61,170 bases of DNA from CBDUMN01 sp965368335 (GTDB lineage: Bacteria; Pseudomonadota; Alphaproteobacteria; Rhodospirillales; JAPHRK01). A program made the position numbers and the translations under genes. The notes under the pieces are model-generated. The model was given only the letters and a program-made list of their open reading frames with translations, did no database searches and was not told where the DNA came from. Positions 17,680 to 24,987 of the stretch are shown here, in pieces (the first letter of the stretch is position 1; every line of letters begins with the position of its first letter). The stretch is from the NCBI GenBank assembly GCA_965368335.1, contig CBDUMN010000007.1, forward strand, positions 1 to 61,170, written 5' to 3'.

Positions 17680-18335
17680 GTGAAACCAACCAATTTGTTT
17701 GGAAGCTTGCGGAGTTTCGGTACGAGGGTAGTTATGTCCCTGCTACAACAGTATTCAAGGTCGTCTAGTTTGTTCTGTTGACGCAACTGCTCAGCTCCAG
17801 GGCCATTGCGGATCGCTCGGTCTGTTGCCGATGGGTCGTAGGGCAGGCCAAGCAATCGGTTTTCCATTTCGCGGGCGCATTCTTCATCTTCTACCGCTGA
17901 TTTTGTGCCCGCCACACCAACCGCCCAAAAGGATATTGTAGAAGGAGGATAGTTCCTGACCGTGTTGATTATAGCAGAAATATTCGCAAAGCTTCCGATG
18001 ATGGCTTGTTGATCTTGAGAGCAGGCATTGATACAGCGAGTCCCGCCAGAAGTTGTGAGAACTACGGTTTTTCCTACTATGGTCTCTGGGGTGAAAGAAG
18101 GTGAGTTATCCCCATCAAAACCATCAAGTTTTATGCCACCGCGTTCGCCTAAGGCCACCCATTCTGGATGCTTTTTTTTCAATGACATAGCTATATCTAT
18201 TTCAAGAACAGGAACGACACATTCCGCCCCAGCTTGCAAGTGTGCTAGTATTGTATTGGAAGACCTAAAAACATCTAGAATGACGACGATTTTTCCTAAT
18301 TTATCAACGTCTTGCAAAGTGCTGGCAACTGGCAA
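17673..18335 (-). CDS. comB: 2-phosphosulfolactate phosphatase (ComB family)
   Basis: ComB hydrolyses (R)-2-phospho-3-sulfolactate to (R)-3-sulfolactate, the second step after ComA. Family signatures are clear: VVILDVFRSSNTI (Asp21, Arg24), ALGERGGIKLDGFD (Glu64, Arg65), NSPSFTPE, and TTSGGTR at residues 94-100. It is 220 residues, slightly short at the N-terminus. The start is TTG at 18335, with AAGGGA seven bases upstream; this sits 11 bp after the ATP-grasp stop. In known pathways ComA/ComB feed coenzyme M synthesis or spore sulfolactate; no ComC, ComD or ComE is in the window, so sulfolactate itself is probably the product used here. Confidence 0.88.
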   Translation of the reverse strand: MPVASTLQDVDKLGKIVVILDVFRSSNTILAHLQAGAECVVPVLEIDIAMSLKKKHPEWVALGERGGIKLDGFDGDNSPSFTPETIVGKTVVLTTSGGTRCINACSQDQQAIIGSFANISAIINTVRNYPPSTISFWAVGVAGTKSAVEDEECAREMENRLLGLPYDPSATDRAIRNGPGAEQLRQQNKLDDLEYCCSRDITTLVPKLRKLPNKLVGFTC

Positions 18336-18346
18336 AACAGATTCCC

Positions 18347-19396
18347 TTATGAGTATGCTTTGACGTTCTCGATGTCGGACAATTGGACGACGACGTCTTT
18401 TCTAATCTTCAGAATGGCGGTTCCATCTAGTGGGTGGGGGATGGGGTCAACACTTTCGCCATTAGCCAGTGTTACGAGCAATTCGGCCGTGTTGATTCCA
18501 GATGCCAACAAGTTCATGTCCTGAGCAGCCGTTCTGCCACCGTTTACCTCAATAACATAGGGCTTGCCGTCCTGCTCTGAAACAATGAGTTCAACATTGT
18601 TAAAACCCTTTTCCAGGCCGAGGTTATGAAGAGCAGAAAGCGCCGTTGAAATTACGTCATCATTTTTTTCTATAACCGCTGCCACTGTGGTGCTTTTTAT
18701 TTGCCGGCTTTCGAACTTTCTGCGGCTTACGCTATAAACGAGGTTGCCATGGGCGTCATGCAGTGTTGAGACATTGAATTCGGACCCCTGTATTAATTGC
18801 TGGGCAAGGTATTTCTCTACCTGGTCTTTGTTTTGTGCTGCCAAGCGCGAAGCATAGAATATGTATTCGTCCTGATCGCAGGGGAGCAGGATGTCACGCC
18901 CTCCGCGTCCAATGGCCTTCTTGATAAGCAACCGCCCATGAAGAGAATCGTATGGTTCTTTCAAGTTATTGGGCTCAAGTATCCAAGTCATCGGGGTGTT
19001 TACTTTGCCGTGCAAAGCCTTGAACATTTTCCACTTATCCCATGCGAGGTCTAGCCCATTAAGGTCCGGCATGAAGGTTTTAGCGCCGGCGTGAGCGATT
19101 TCGTCGGCATGGGCGGCCAAAACGGGAATTTCTTCGTCAAGGCCTGAATAGAGATATGCGATCTCTTCTTCCTGAATGATTTTACAAATTGATGGGATAA
19201 AGGTTTTGTTGCTGCAGGACGGAATGGTCAAGCGTTGATCGACTTCCGGGAGAAACAGATTTCCGGATGCTGCGTTTATGTCGACAAGAATGACGCGCCC
19301 TGCCCATAGTTTACTTTCTTTCACGGCGGCCAGCCATTGCAGTGTCCCGGGCCCCCCACCGCATGTCAGAAGAAAATTAAGTGATTTTTTAGACAT
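18347..19396 (-). CDS. ATP-grasp carboxylate-amine ligase
   Basis: A 349-residue ATP-grasp enzyme of the carbamoyl-phosphate-synthase-like type. The N-terminal pre-ATP domain has TCGGGPGTLQ; DKWKMFKAL (around 120-128) is the usual start of the central domain; LLIKKAIGRGGRDI (residues 157-169) supplies the ATP lysine and glycine loop; VELIVSEQDGKPYVIEVNGG supplies metal ligands Glu283 and Asn285. Such enzymes activate a carboxylate as acyl-phosphate and join it to an amine. The gene is inserted between comA and comB with overlapping junctions (its ATG overlaps the comA stop by 1 bp), so I infer that sulfolactate is the carboxylate and an amino sugar the acceptor. The specificity is not proven. 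Confidence 0.85.
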   Translation of the reverse strand: MSKKSLNFLLTCGGGPGTLQWLAAVKESKLWAGRVILVDINAASGNLFLPEVDQRLTIPSCSNKTFIPSICKIIQEEEIAYLYSGLDEEIPVLAAHADEIAHAGAKTFMPDLNGLDLAWDKWKMFKALHGKVNTPMTWILEPNNLKEPYDSLHGRLLIKKAIGRGGRDILLPCDQDEYIFYASRLAAQNKDQVEKYLAQQLIQGSEFNVSTLHDAHGNLVYSVSRRKFESRQIKSTTVAAVIEKNDDVISTALSALHNLGLEKGFNNVELIVSEQDGKPYVIEVNGGRTAAQDMNLLASGINTAELLVTLANGESVDPIPHPLDGTAILKIRKDVVVQLSDIENVKAYS

Positions 19397-20196
19397 TAGT
19401 CGGTCCCGTCCAGCGGGTTTGCCGGCAGATGGAAATGTTGAACGGTATCTCCCCTTAATCCGAGCCTAAGTGTTTCGAGATTAAGAATTTCACTGGGAGG
19501 AATATTTCCGAGGTTCACATTTTCGCCAACGGCCTTAATAAAATGGCACATCTGTCTTTTATGAGGAGCTTCAAAAATAAGATCGTCAAGATTTAGCCCG
19601 CTGTCGATGATATGATCAATAATGTCCATCTTTGGGCTGCCATCTGCATTGTAAATGCCTGCCGAAGCATCGGCGCGGCCTTCGGTGATTACTTTCCACG
19701 CCCCTGCAGCCTGATCGTCCTTAATGCAGCTTACCCATGTCTCGGGGGGAATGTTTTCATTAATATCTTTGCTGCCTACTTCAGAGAGAACGGTGAAGCC
19801 CTTTGATGAAAACATTTCAATCATCCGGACTTTTTCACTTTCTGGAATAGGTAATGAGCCATTAGAAATTTCCACCAACTTCAAATTTAAATCGTTGAGC
19901 CAAGCAATGTAACTATCGATTTTATTTTGTAGGTGACATATCTCGAACATCATACCGCCGAGGCAAGTCTCAATGCCATATTCGCGGAAAAGGCGTATTT
20001 TTTTCTGAAGTTGCGGAGTTAAATAGGCTGACGCCCAGCCTAATTTAATGACATCCACAAACTCACCGTGAGCCTGAAGTTTATCGTCGATTTCCCGTAG
20101 CCCAATTCCGTTATCGACTAAGCAGGTCAGTCCAGACTGCCTTGGCTTGGCCGTACGAATTGGTAAATCCAGAGACGGTCTATTGCAGTTTGGCAC
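19396..20196 (-). CDS. comA: phosphosulfolactate synthase (ComA family)
   Basis: Catalyses addition of sulfite to phosphoenolpyruvate, giving (R)-2-phospho-3-sulfolactate, so it forms a C-S bond. The 266-residue barrel shows many family hallmarks in order: GLTCLVDNG, DVIKLGWAS (Lys51), CLGGMMFE, LVEISNGSLPI (Glu109), LSEVGSKD (Glu139, Lys143), VITEGRADASAGIY (Glu172, Arg174), FEAPHKRQ (208-215), ENVNLGNIP and LRLGLRGDT (residues 243-251). It starts with GTG at 20196, AGGA about nine bases upstream. The downstream ATP-grasp and ComB genes follow without gaps. This is a confident family call; the final use of the product is inference. Confidence 0.93.
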   Translation of the reverse strand: MPNCNRPSLDLPIRTAKPRQSGLTCLVDNGIGLREIDDKLQAHGEFVDVIKLGWASAYLTPQLQKKIRLFREYGIETCLGGMMFEICHLQNKIDSYIAWLNDLNLKLVEISNGSLPIPESEKVRMIEMFSSKGFTVLSEVGSKDINENIPPETWVSCIKDDQAAGAWKVITEGRADASAGIYNADGSPKMDIIDHIIDSGLNLDDLIFEAPHKRQMCHFIKAVGENVNLGNIPPSEILNLETLRLGLRGDTVQHFHLPANPLDGTD

Positions 20197-20207
20197 GATA
20201 GAAAATC

Positions 20208-20888
20208 CTAAACTTTATCACTGATATCTTTCTCGATAGTCAACTTATATCGGTGGCCCTTGTATTCAAAAAAAGCTGGATAACGTTGATTATCAACCAC
20301 TCGTAGGAGGTTAAACTGTTGGGCGAGGGTGAGATTTACGTCCAACAGGCTATTTTCAGGTCGACGTCGGAAATAGGTGGATGGTTCTCCATATTGTTCT
20401 TCGCCAATAGGGCTCTCGCTAAAATCGAGGAACTGTAGGCACATCGAAATAGTTTTTTCTCCTTGGGCATTTCTAAGCTCATTTAGCAGTTCATGCCCTT
20501 GGAATGTTATCGTGTCCCGTAAAAAAACTTTCCCGCTATCCACCTCTTCCATGGCCTCAATTAAGCAAATTGGAATTTTATTTTTGCCTTCTAAAATTTG
20601 CCATGTCAGCGGAGAAAAGCCACGTCCTTTTGGCAAGTCACTCTCGTGAACAACGAGATTTATTTTGTGCTTTTTTAAGGTTTCCGGTTTTGCAATTTTT
20701 ATGCACCCCAAAAGGAAAGCAATGTCACCTTCTGGTAAATCGTCATATTTGGAAAAGAACTGAGCCTCGTCGCCTGAAGATATGATCTGATCAATCAACT
20801 GATGTGCATACGGCAGAATCCAGCTGTCATTATCGACAATGACGCTTATCTTCCGGGGCTTTTTCCACCAGTTAGCGGGCTGATTCAC
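20208..20888 (-). CDS. methionyl-tRNA formyltransferase-like sugar N-formyltransferase
   Basis: A 226-residue protein with the formyltransferase core: VVHESDLPKGRGFSPLTW (catalytic His81) and EEVDSGKV (Asp117). Its C-terminus (YFRRRPENSLLD, FNLLRVVDNQRYPAFF) matches what I recall of sugar formyltransferases from pseudaminic loci. The canonical Asn two residues before the His appears to be Val here, which I recall as a subfamily trait but cannot verify. It would transfer a formyl group from 10-formyl-tetrahydrofolate to a 4-amino sugar. No PseH acetyltransferase is found in this operon, so this may be its replacement, giving a 7-N-formyl pseudaminate. GTG start at 20888, overlapping pseG by 17 bp. 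Confidence 0.82.
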   Translation of the reverse strand: MNQPANWWKKPRKISVIVDNDSWILPYAHQLIDQIISSGDEAQFFSKYDDLPEGDIAFLLGCIKIAKPETLKKHKINLVVHESDLPKGRGFSPLTWQILEGKNKIPICLIEAMEEVDSGKVFLRDTITFQGHELLNELRNAQGEKTISMCLQFLDFSESPIGEEQYGEPSTYFRRRPENSLLDVNLTLAQQFNLLRVVDNQRYPAFFEYKGHRYKLTIEKDISDKV

Positions 20889-21915
20889 GGGCTATTTCCT
20901 CAGCAATTCTTCGGGCTCCGTTGCCATCACATATTAAGGCGGCAGAGCGGCTCATTTCGCTTAGTTTTTCTGGGTTGTGGAGCAGCCATTCAAGGTGGTT
21001 GGCAATTATATTTCGGTCAATGTTTCCCACCTCACCCATAACAATTGCAGCTCCGGCCATAGATAGTTGATTGGATATCTTTCTTTGGTTTTCGGCGGTG
21101 CAAATGGTAAGGCTTGGCAAGCCTAAACAACATCTTTCCCACGAGGTTGTGCCGTTTGCGCCTATTGCAATGTCGGCCTGGGCCATTAATTTCCCCATAT
21201 CATGAGTGGCGACGTGCAACGAAGTGGTTTGTGGAAGGCTCTTTAGCTCTTGCTTAACGGATTTAACATTTTGGGCTGCTTGCCCAATTATAACGTCCAC
21301 ATGGATATTGAGGCCACTTACTTTTATAGCTTCAAGGGCTAAACTAGTCATATTGTGGCGGTCTGCACCACCAAAATTGACGAGCACTCTTTTTACACCA
21401 TTAAATTGTTTGCGGCGCTTGAGGGCCGTTGCCCTAAGCTCCCTGAACTCGTTCCTTAGTAAGGCGTATTCTGAGCCTAGAAGAAGTTTTGTGCTATGCT
21501 TGACCAAATCGGCATAGTCTGCCTGGGTTCGTCCAAAGGTTTGATCAAGAAGAATGTCAGCGCTATGCGTACGATTTGCTAAGTCATCAATGGCTAAAAT
21601 GTTCTTCGCCCAAGAGTAGCATGCGGCCTCATGATCGGCCGTCCAGTCATAATGATCAACGATAAGAAGATCGGCAGTGTGAGAAGGCAGATTTGCCAAT
21701 AGAGCCGTATCGATAGTGAGGTTTCCACTAAGTTTAAAGCAAGGGAAACGGCCTCCTAATAGGGCTTCGGGTATGTGGAATTCTTTCGGTGCACAAGCGA
21801 AAACGCAATTCCAGCCGAGTTGCTGGAGTTCAATTGCTAATGTTATGCAACGCATAATGTGGCCACACCCAATGTCAGAAGAGGCGTCGGACCGTATGAC
21901 AGCGTGTAATGTCAT
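20872..21915 (-). CDS. pseG: UDP-2,4-diacetamido-2,4,6-trideoxy-beta-L-altropyranose hydrolase
   Basis: PseG removes UDP from the altrosamine intermediate before condensation by PseI. The N-terminus has the GT-B-like nucleotide motif IRSDASSDIGCGHIMRC with the conserved GXGHXXR (Gly16, His19, Arg22), and later NFGGADRHNMT and GANGTTSWERCCLGLPS, which are characteristic of PseG. Length is 347 residues, typical. It is followed by the formyltransferase (overlap 17 bp) and preceded by the class III aminotransferase with a 3-bp gap. If the 4-amino group is formylated rather than acetylated, the natural substrate would be the N-formyl analogue. Confidence 0.9.
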   Translation of the reverse strand: MTLHAVIRSDASSDIGCGHIMRCITLAIELQQLGWNCVFACAPKEFHIPEALLGGRFPCFKLSGNLTIDTALLANLPSHTADLLIVDHYDWTADHEAACYSWAKNILAIDDLANRTHSADILLDQTFGRTQADYADLVKHSTKLLLGSEYALLRNEFRELRATALKRRKQFNGVKRVLVNFGGADRHNMTSLALEAIKVSGLNIHVDVIIGQAAQNVKSVKQELKSLPQTTSLHVATHDMGKLMAQADIAIGANGTTSWERCCLGLPSLTICTAENQRKISNQLSMAGAAIVMGEVGNIDRNIIANHLEWLLHNPEKLSEMSRSAALICDGNGARRIAEEIARESAR

Positions 21916-21918
21916 AAA

Positions 21919-23229
21919 CTACGTGCGAACTTTAAAAATTGGATCCATCGTTGGTGCGAGGAGATATTTGCTAAGCGCATCGTTGAAAACGCAGTCTGCC
22001 AAAATCGGCAGTACTTCATCATAGGCGATTACAGTTTGTTCTATCAGATCACTTGAATGAGAAAATGATATATTGTGCCCCCCTTGAACCAAAATGCCGC
22101 GGGCTAACATTTCTTGCATAAAAAGAGTCTTTAGCTGCCAGCTATTTATGCCATTGGTTTCTTTCAGTTGGATAAGAAGCCAGCTTGGGTGACCATTTAA
22201 CGAAACGATATCGGTTAACTTATGTTTGGTGATGAGTTTATTCACACTAGAACGCAGATTTTCACCTGTTTGCGCAAGTTTCTCCGGTACAGAATGGCTG
22301 ACCAACTTTTCAATGGTTGCAAGGGCTGCAACAATAGAAAGAGCTTCACCACCAGCGGTAAATGAGAAGAAAATTTCTTCCATTTGGCGCATAATTTCAG
22401 CTCGACCCACAATGGCGGAGATTGGAAAGCCGTTACCCATGCTTTTCCCGAATGTCGCTAAGTCTGGTGTGACTCTGAAAATGTTTTGTGCACCACTGAT
22501 ATCAAATCTGAATCCAGTGATGATTTCATCAAAGATCAAGAGCGCACCATGTTGATGCGCTAGTTCCTTTACGCTTTCCAGAAAACCGGGGTTTGGAAGA
22601 ACGGAGGTCATAGGCTCAAGGATAACGCAGGCGACGTTGCCTTCATTCTTCCGTAGTTCTGAATCAAGGGAAGAGAGGTCATTGTATTGAAATGTATGGG
22701 TTAGGTCTCGTACCGCATTCGGGACACCCTTATTTCGCGCCGTAGAGCCGATATACCAATCCTGCCATCCGTGGTATCCACACGCGATGACATGATCCCG
22801 ACCTGTGTAGGCACGGGCAATGCGAATAGCTCCCGAGGTTGCGTCAGAACCGTTCTTTCCAAAGCGTACACTTTCGGCACAAGGAATTAGCTCAACGAGC
22901 TTCTCGGACAATATTATCTCAGCTTCAGTTCCCAGTGAGAATGAGACGCCCTTAACTAATTGCTTTTGGACAGCTGAAGTGACATGAGGATCGTTATAAC
23001 CAAGGATAATGGGCAGTAAACCATTCACATAGTCGATATACTGGTTGCCATCGATATCCCAAACAAGCGCTCCATCCCCATGGGTAAGAAAATGAGGGGC
23101 ATATCCTTGTGGGTATCCAAGAAAACTTTTTGAGAACGTTTGGCTGCCTAGCGGAATCGTTTTTAAGGCTCTCGCCAACAATGCTTGTGATTTTGAGTAG
23201 CGGTTTGGCTTCATTGTTGTTTCGTTCAC
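21919..23229 (-). CDS. class III aminotransferase (glutamate-1-semialdehyde aminomutase-like)
   Basis: A 436-residue PLP enzyme. FGKNGSDATSGAIRIARA (residues 123-140), LLIFDEIITGFR (Asp234) and ATFGKSMGNGFPISA with the Schiff-base Lys262 are typical of HemL-like enzymes. In this context it is very unlikely to make tetrapyrrole precursor; HemL paralogs occur in nonulosonate loci next to a Gfo/Idh oxidoreductase and an SpsF-type cytidylyltransferase, exactly as here. I infer transamination of a sugar ketone produced by the oxidoreductase. It starts with GTG at 23229, overlapping the stop of the upstream gene (an ATG 15 bp in is possible). Confidence 0.82.
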   Translation of the reverse strand: MNETTMKPNRYSKSQALLARALKTIPLGSQTFSKSFLGYPQGYAPHFLTHGDGALVWDIDGNQYIDYVNGLLPIILGYNDPHVTSAVQKQLVKGVSFSLGTEAEIILSEKLVELIPCAESVRFGKNGSDATSGAIRIARAYTGRDHVIACGYHGWQDWYIGSTARNKGVPNAVRDLTHTFQYNDLSSLDSELRKNEGNVACVILEPMTSVLPNPGFLESVKELAHQHGALLIFDEIITGFRFDISGAQNIFRVTPDLATFGKSMGNGFPISAIVGRAEIMRQMEEIFFSFTAGGEALSIVAALATIEKLVSHSVPEKLAQTGENLRSSVNKLITKHKLTDIVSLNGHPSWLLIQLKETNGINSWQLKTLFMQEMLARGILVQGGHNISFSHSSDLIEQTVIAYDEVLPILADCVFNDALSKYLLAPTMDPIFKVRT

Positions 23230-24236
23230 TCGTCTTCACCAAATACAAGTGGCCAACAAATTTTCAAATTCTCTAGGCCATTTTCAAGGCTATCCAAGGA
23301 CTTGTCGACCTGATCGATACGGGTAAAAAAAGCCGTGCTATCGGCCTCATACATTGGTTCGGCAAAACCATGTTGAGGCTTTCCTTGCATTGGCGAGTCG
23401 GCGGATAAATTGCCTTGAAACGGCTCCTCAAACCATTTGTCGTCAGAAGCAATATAGACCTTCAGCTTGTGTTCCGGATGATTGTGGATAATTGCGCCAT
23501 TCGAACAGGAGAAAAGACTGCGTCGCATAAATGGTCTTTGCAACATGTCTGTATGCAATACAATTTGTGGCCCATCCTTAAAATCAAAAATCTGTTGAAC
23601 GATGTCGTATGTATCAATTTTGAGATCAGATTTTTTGCTCGACATGTGTTTGGCGCGCTGAATATCGCCAAAAAGATAGCGCAACCAGTCGATATCACAG
23701 ATCGAATCGAGCCCCCCTCCCATCGATATTTTCGATGGATAGTAGTCTGTATAGGGTTCATAAGGGTGCCAATCTGGAAGCCATTCGCCGAGATCAACAA
23801 TGCCGGTCAATACTTTCCCAATGCGACCATCGTTGAGGACGCGCTTAATCGCTTGAACTCGTGGTGAGAAGCGTTGGTTACATGAGACATGGCAGATGAT
23901 TCCATTGTCCTTCACCCTACTATAAAGAGTTTTAATGTTATTAAGAACATGCGTAATAGGCTGCTCCACCATAAAGGGGGTGCCATTAGAAATTGCTATA
24001 TTGATGTAGTCTTCGTGGCTACCTGGAGGAACGCAAATGAACAGCCCGGAAAAGTTTGACATGTCCAAGGCATCGATAGACTCAACAGGGGTTACGGAAA
24101 GCTGTTCTTCAACCTCACGTACTCGGTCCTCACGAATATCAAAGCCATATACCGTAGCGGCGCGATGTTTCTGAGCATGCCGGATGCGACGCCGACCCAT
24201 GGAGCCACAACCAATAACAAGGAAGTTTTCAGTCAT
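23226..24236 (-). CDS. Gfo/Idh/MocA family oxidoreductase
   Basis: A 336-residue NAD(P)-dependent sugar oxidoreductase. The N-terminal Rossmann motif is VIGCGSMGRRRIRHAQ, followed by LFICVPPGSHEDY and the FMVEQPITH segment (EKP-like motif, with Gln for Lys, a possible departure from the canonical catalytic lysine). HVSCNQRFSPRVQAIK and GGGLDSICDIDWLRYLFG complete the family pattern. Its position between the SpsF-like cytidylyltransferase and the class III aminotransferase suggests oxidation of a hydroxyl to a ketone for transamination. Overlaps both neighbours by a few bases. Confidence 0.83.
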   Translation of the reverse strand: MTENFLVIGCGSMGRRRIRHAQKHRAATVYGFDIREDRVREVEEQLSVTPVESIDALDMSNFSGLFICVPPGSHEDYINIAISNGTPFMVEQPITHVLNNIKTLYSRVKDNGIICHVSCNQRFSPRVQAIKRVLNDGRIGKVLTGIVDLGEWLPDWHPYEPYTDYYPSKISMGGGLDSICDIDWLRYLFGDIQRAKHMSSKKSDLKIDTYDIVQQIFDFKDGPQIVLHTDMLQRPFMRRSLFSCSNGAIIHNHPEHKLKVYIASDDKWFEEPFQGNLSADSPMQGKPQHGFAEPMYEADSTAFFTRIDQVDKSLDSLENGLENLKICWPLVFGEDE

Positions 24237-24954
24237 TTTTGCACTTAAGACGCTGGCAACCTTCTAGAACTTCACTGAGCGAGAATGGGGCTGAGAATTT
24301 CAGATTTTTGGTTAAAGTAAGGTAGAGTTTCCGGTTGCATTCCAAGTCTTCTTTTGTGTCGATCGAGAGCGGAAATCCATCAAATGGTTGGCTTGGACAA
24401 ATTTGTAACTGCGGAAATTTATCTGGGTTTGAGATGATGTAGGGTGAAACGTGTTCGCGTTCCCTGGGCTGTTTTGCGTCTTGATAAGCAATGGCGAGTG
24501 CTTTGAATGAAAAAAGCTCCAGGCCGGTGCCGTAGGGAAATTTATCTGATCGTTCAGTGCATACAACGTCAACTTTTCCACCCAAGGCGCGGTAAAATAA
24601 TACCAGGCTATCTACTACTTTGGGATCGGGCCAGATATCGTCGCCGGTTACTCTCACGATAGCAGTATTCTCATCGGCGCCAAATGATCGTGCAGCCTTA
24701 TAATATCGCCCAAGTACATCATCCTCGCTGCCGCGAAAAACTTTCCACTCCTGCTGCTCAGCGTAAGCGGCTAAGGAGTCATCTGCCGTGTTGTTCGTTG
24801 TTGCTAGAATGTTGTTTGTGACTGTTTGGCACCCGGAAAGCTGATTAAAAAGATGCCAGATCGTCGGCTTTCCATCAATTTCAGCAAGAGTTTTCCCGGG
24901 AAACCGGCTGGACCCCATCCTTGCCTGAATAATGACGAATGCGTTAGAAGACAC
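24229..24954 (-). CDS. SpsF-type cytidylyltransferase (CMP-nonulosonate synthesis)
   Basis: A 241-residue nucleotidyltransferase of the SpsF/NeuA superfamily: IIQARMGSSRFPGKTLAEI is the CTP-binding loop, and VFRGSEDDVLGRYYKAA and RVTGDDIWPDPKVVD are typical SpsF features. In a pseudaminic operon it probably fills the PseF role, activating the nonulosonic acid as CMP-sugar, though SpsF-like proteins are also thought to transfer other activated sugars. Starts with GTG at 24954 (no strong ribosome binding site) and overlaps the oxidoreductase gene by 8 bp. Confidence 0.8.
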   Translation of the reverse strand: MSSNAFVIIQARMGSSRFPGKTLAEIDGKPTIWHLFNQLSGCQTVTNNILATTNNTADDSLAAYAEQQEWKVFRGSEDDVLGRYYKAARSFGADENTAIVRVTGDDIWPDPKVVDSLVLFYRALGGKVDVVCTERSDKFPYGTGLELFSFKALAIAYQDAKQPREREHVSPYIISNPDKFPQLQICPSQPFDGFPLSIDTKEDLECNRKLYLTLTKNLKFSAPFSLSEVLEGCQRLKCKND

Positions 24955-24987
24955 GTTGCATAGGATCCGTTTGTGGTTTGAAAATAC

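Noticed and set aside
17673..20196. coenzyme M biosynthesis cluster
   Set aside because: ComA and ComB are present but there is no ComC, ComD or ComE, and all neighbours are sugar genes.
21919..23229. hemL for tetrapyrrole biosynthesis
   Set aside because: The PLP fold is HemL-like, but the gene is embedded with overlaps in a nonulosonate operon and paired with a Gfo/Idh oxidoreductase.
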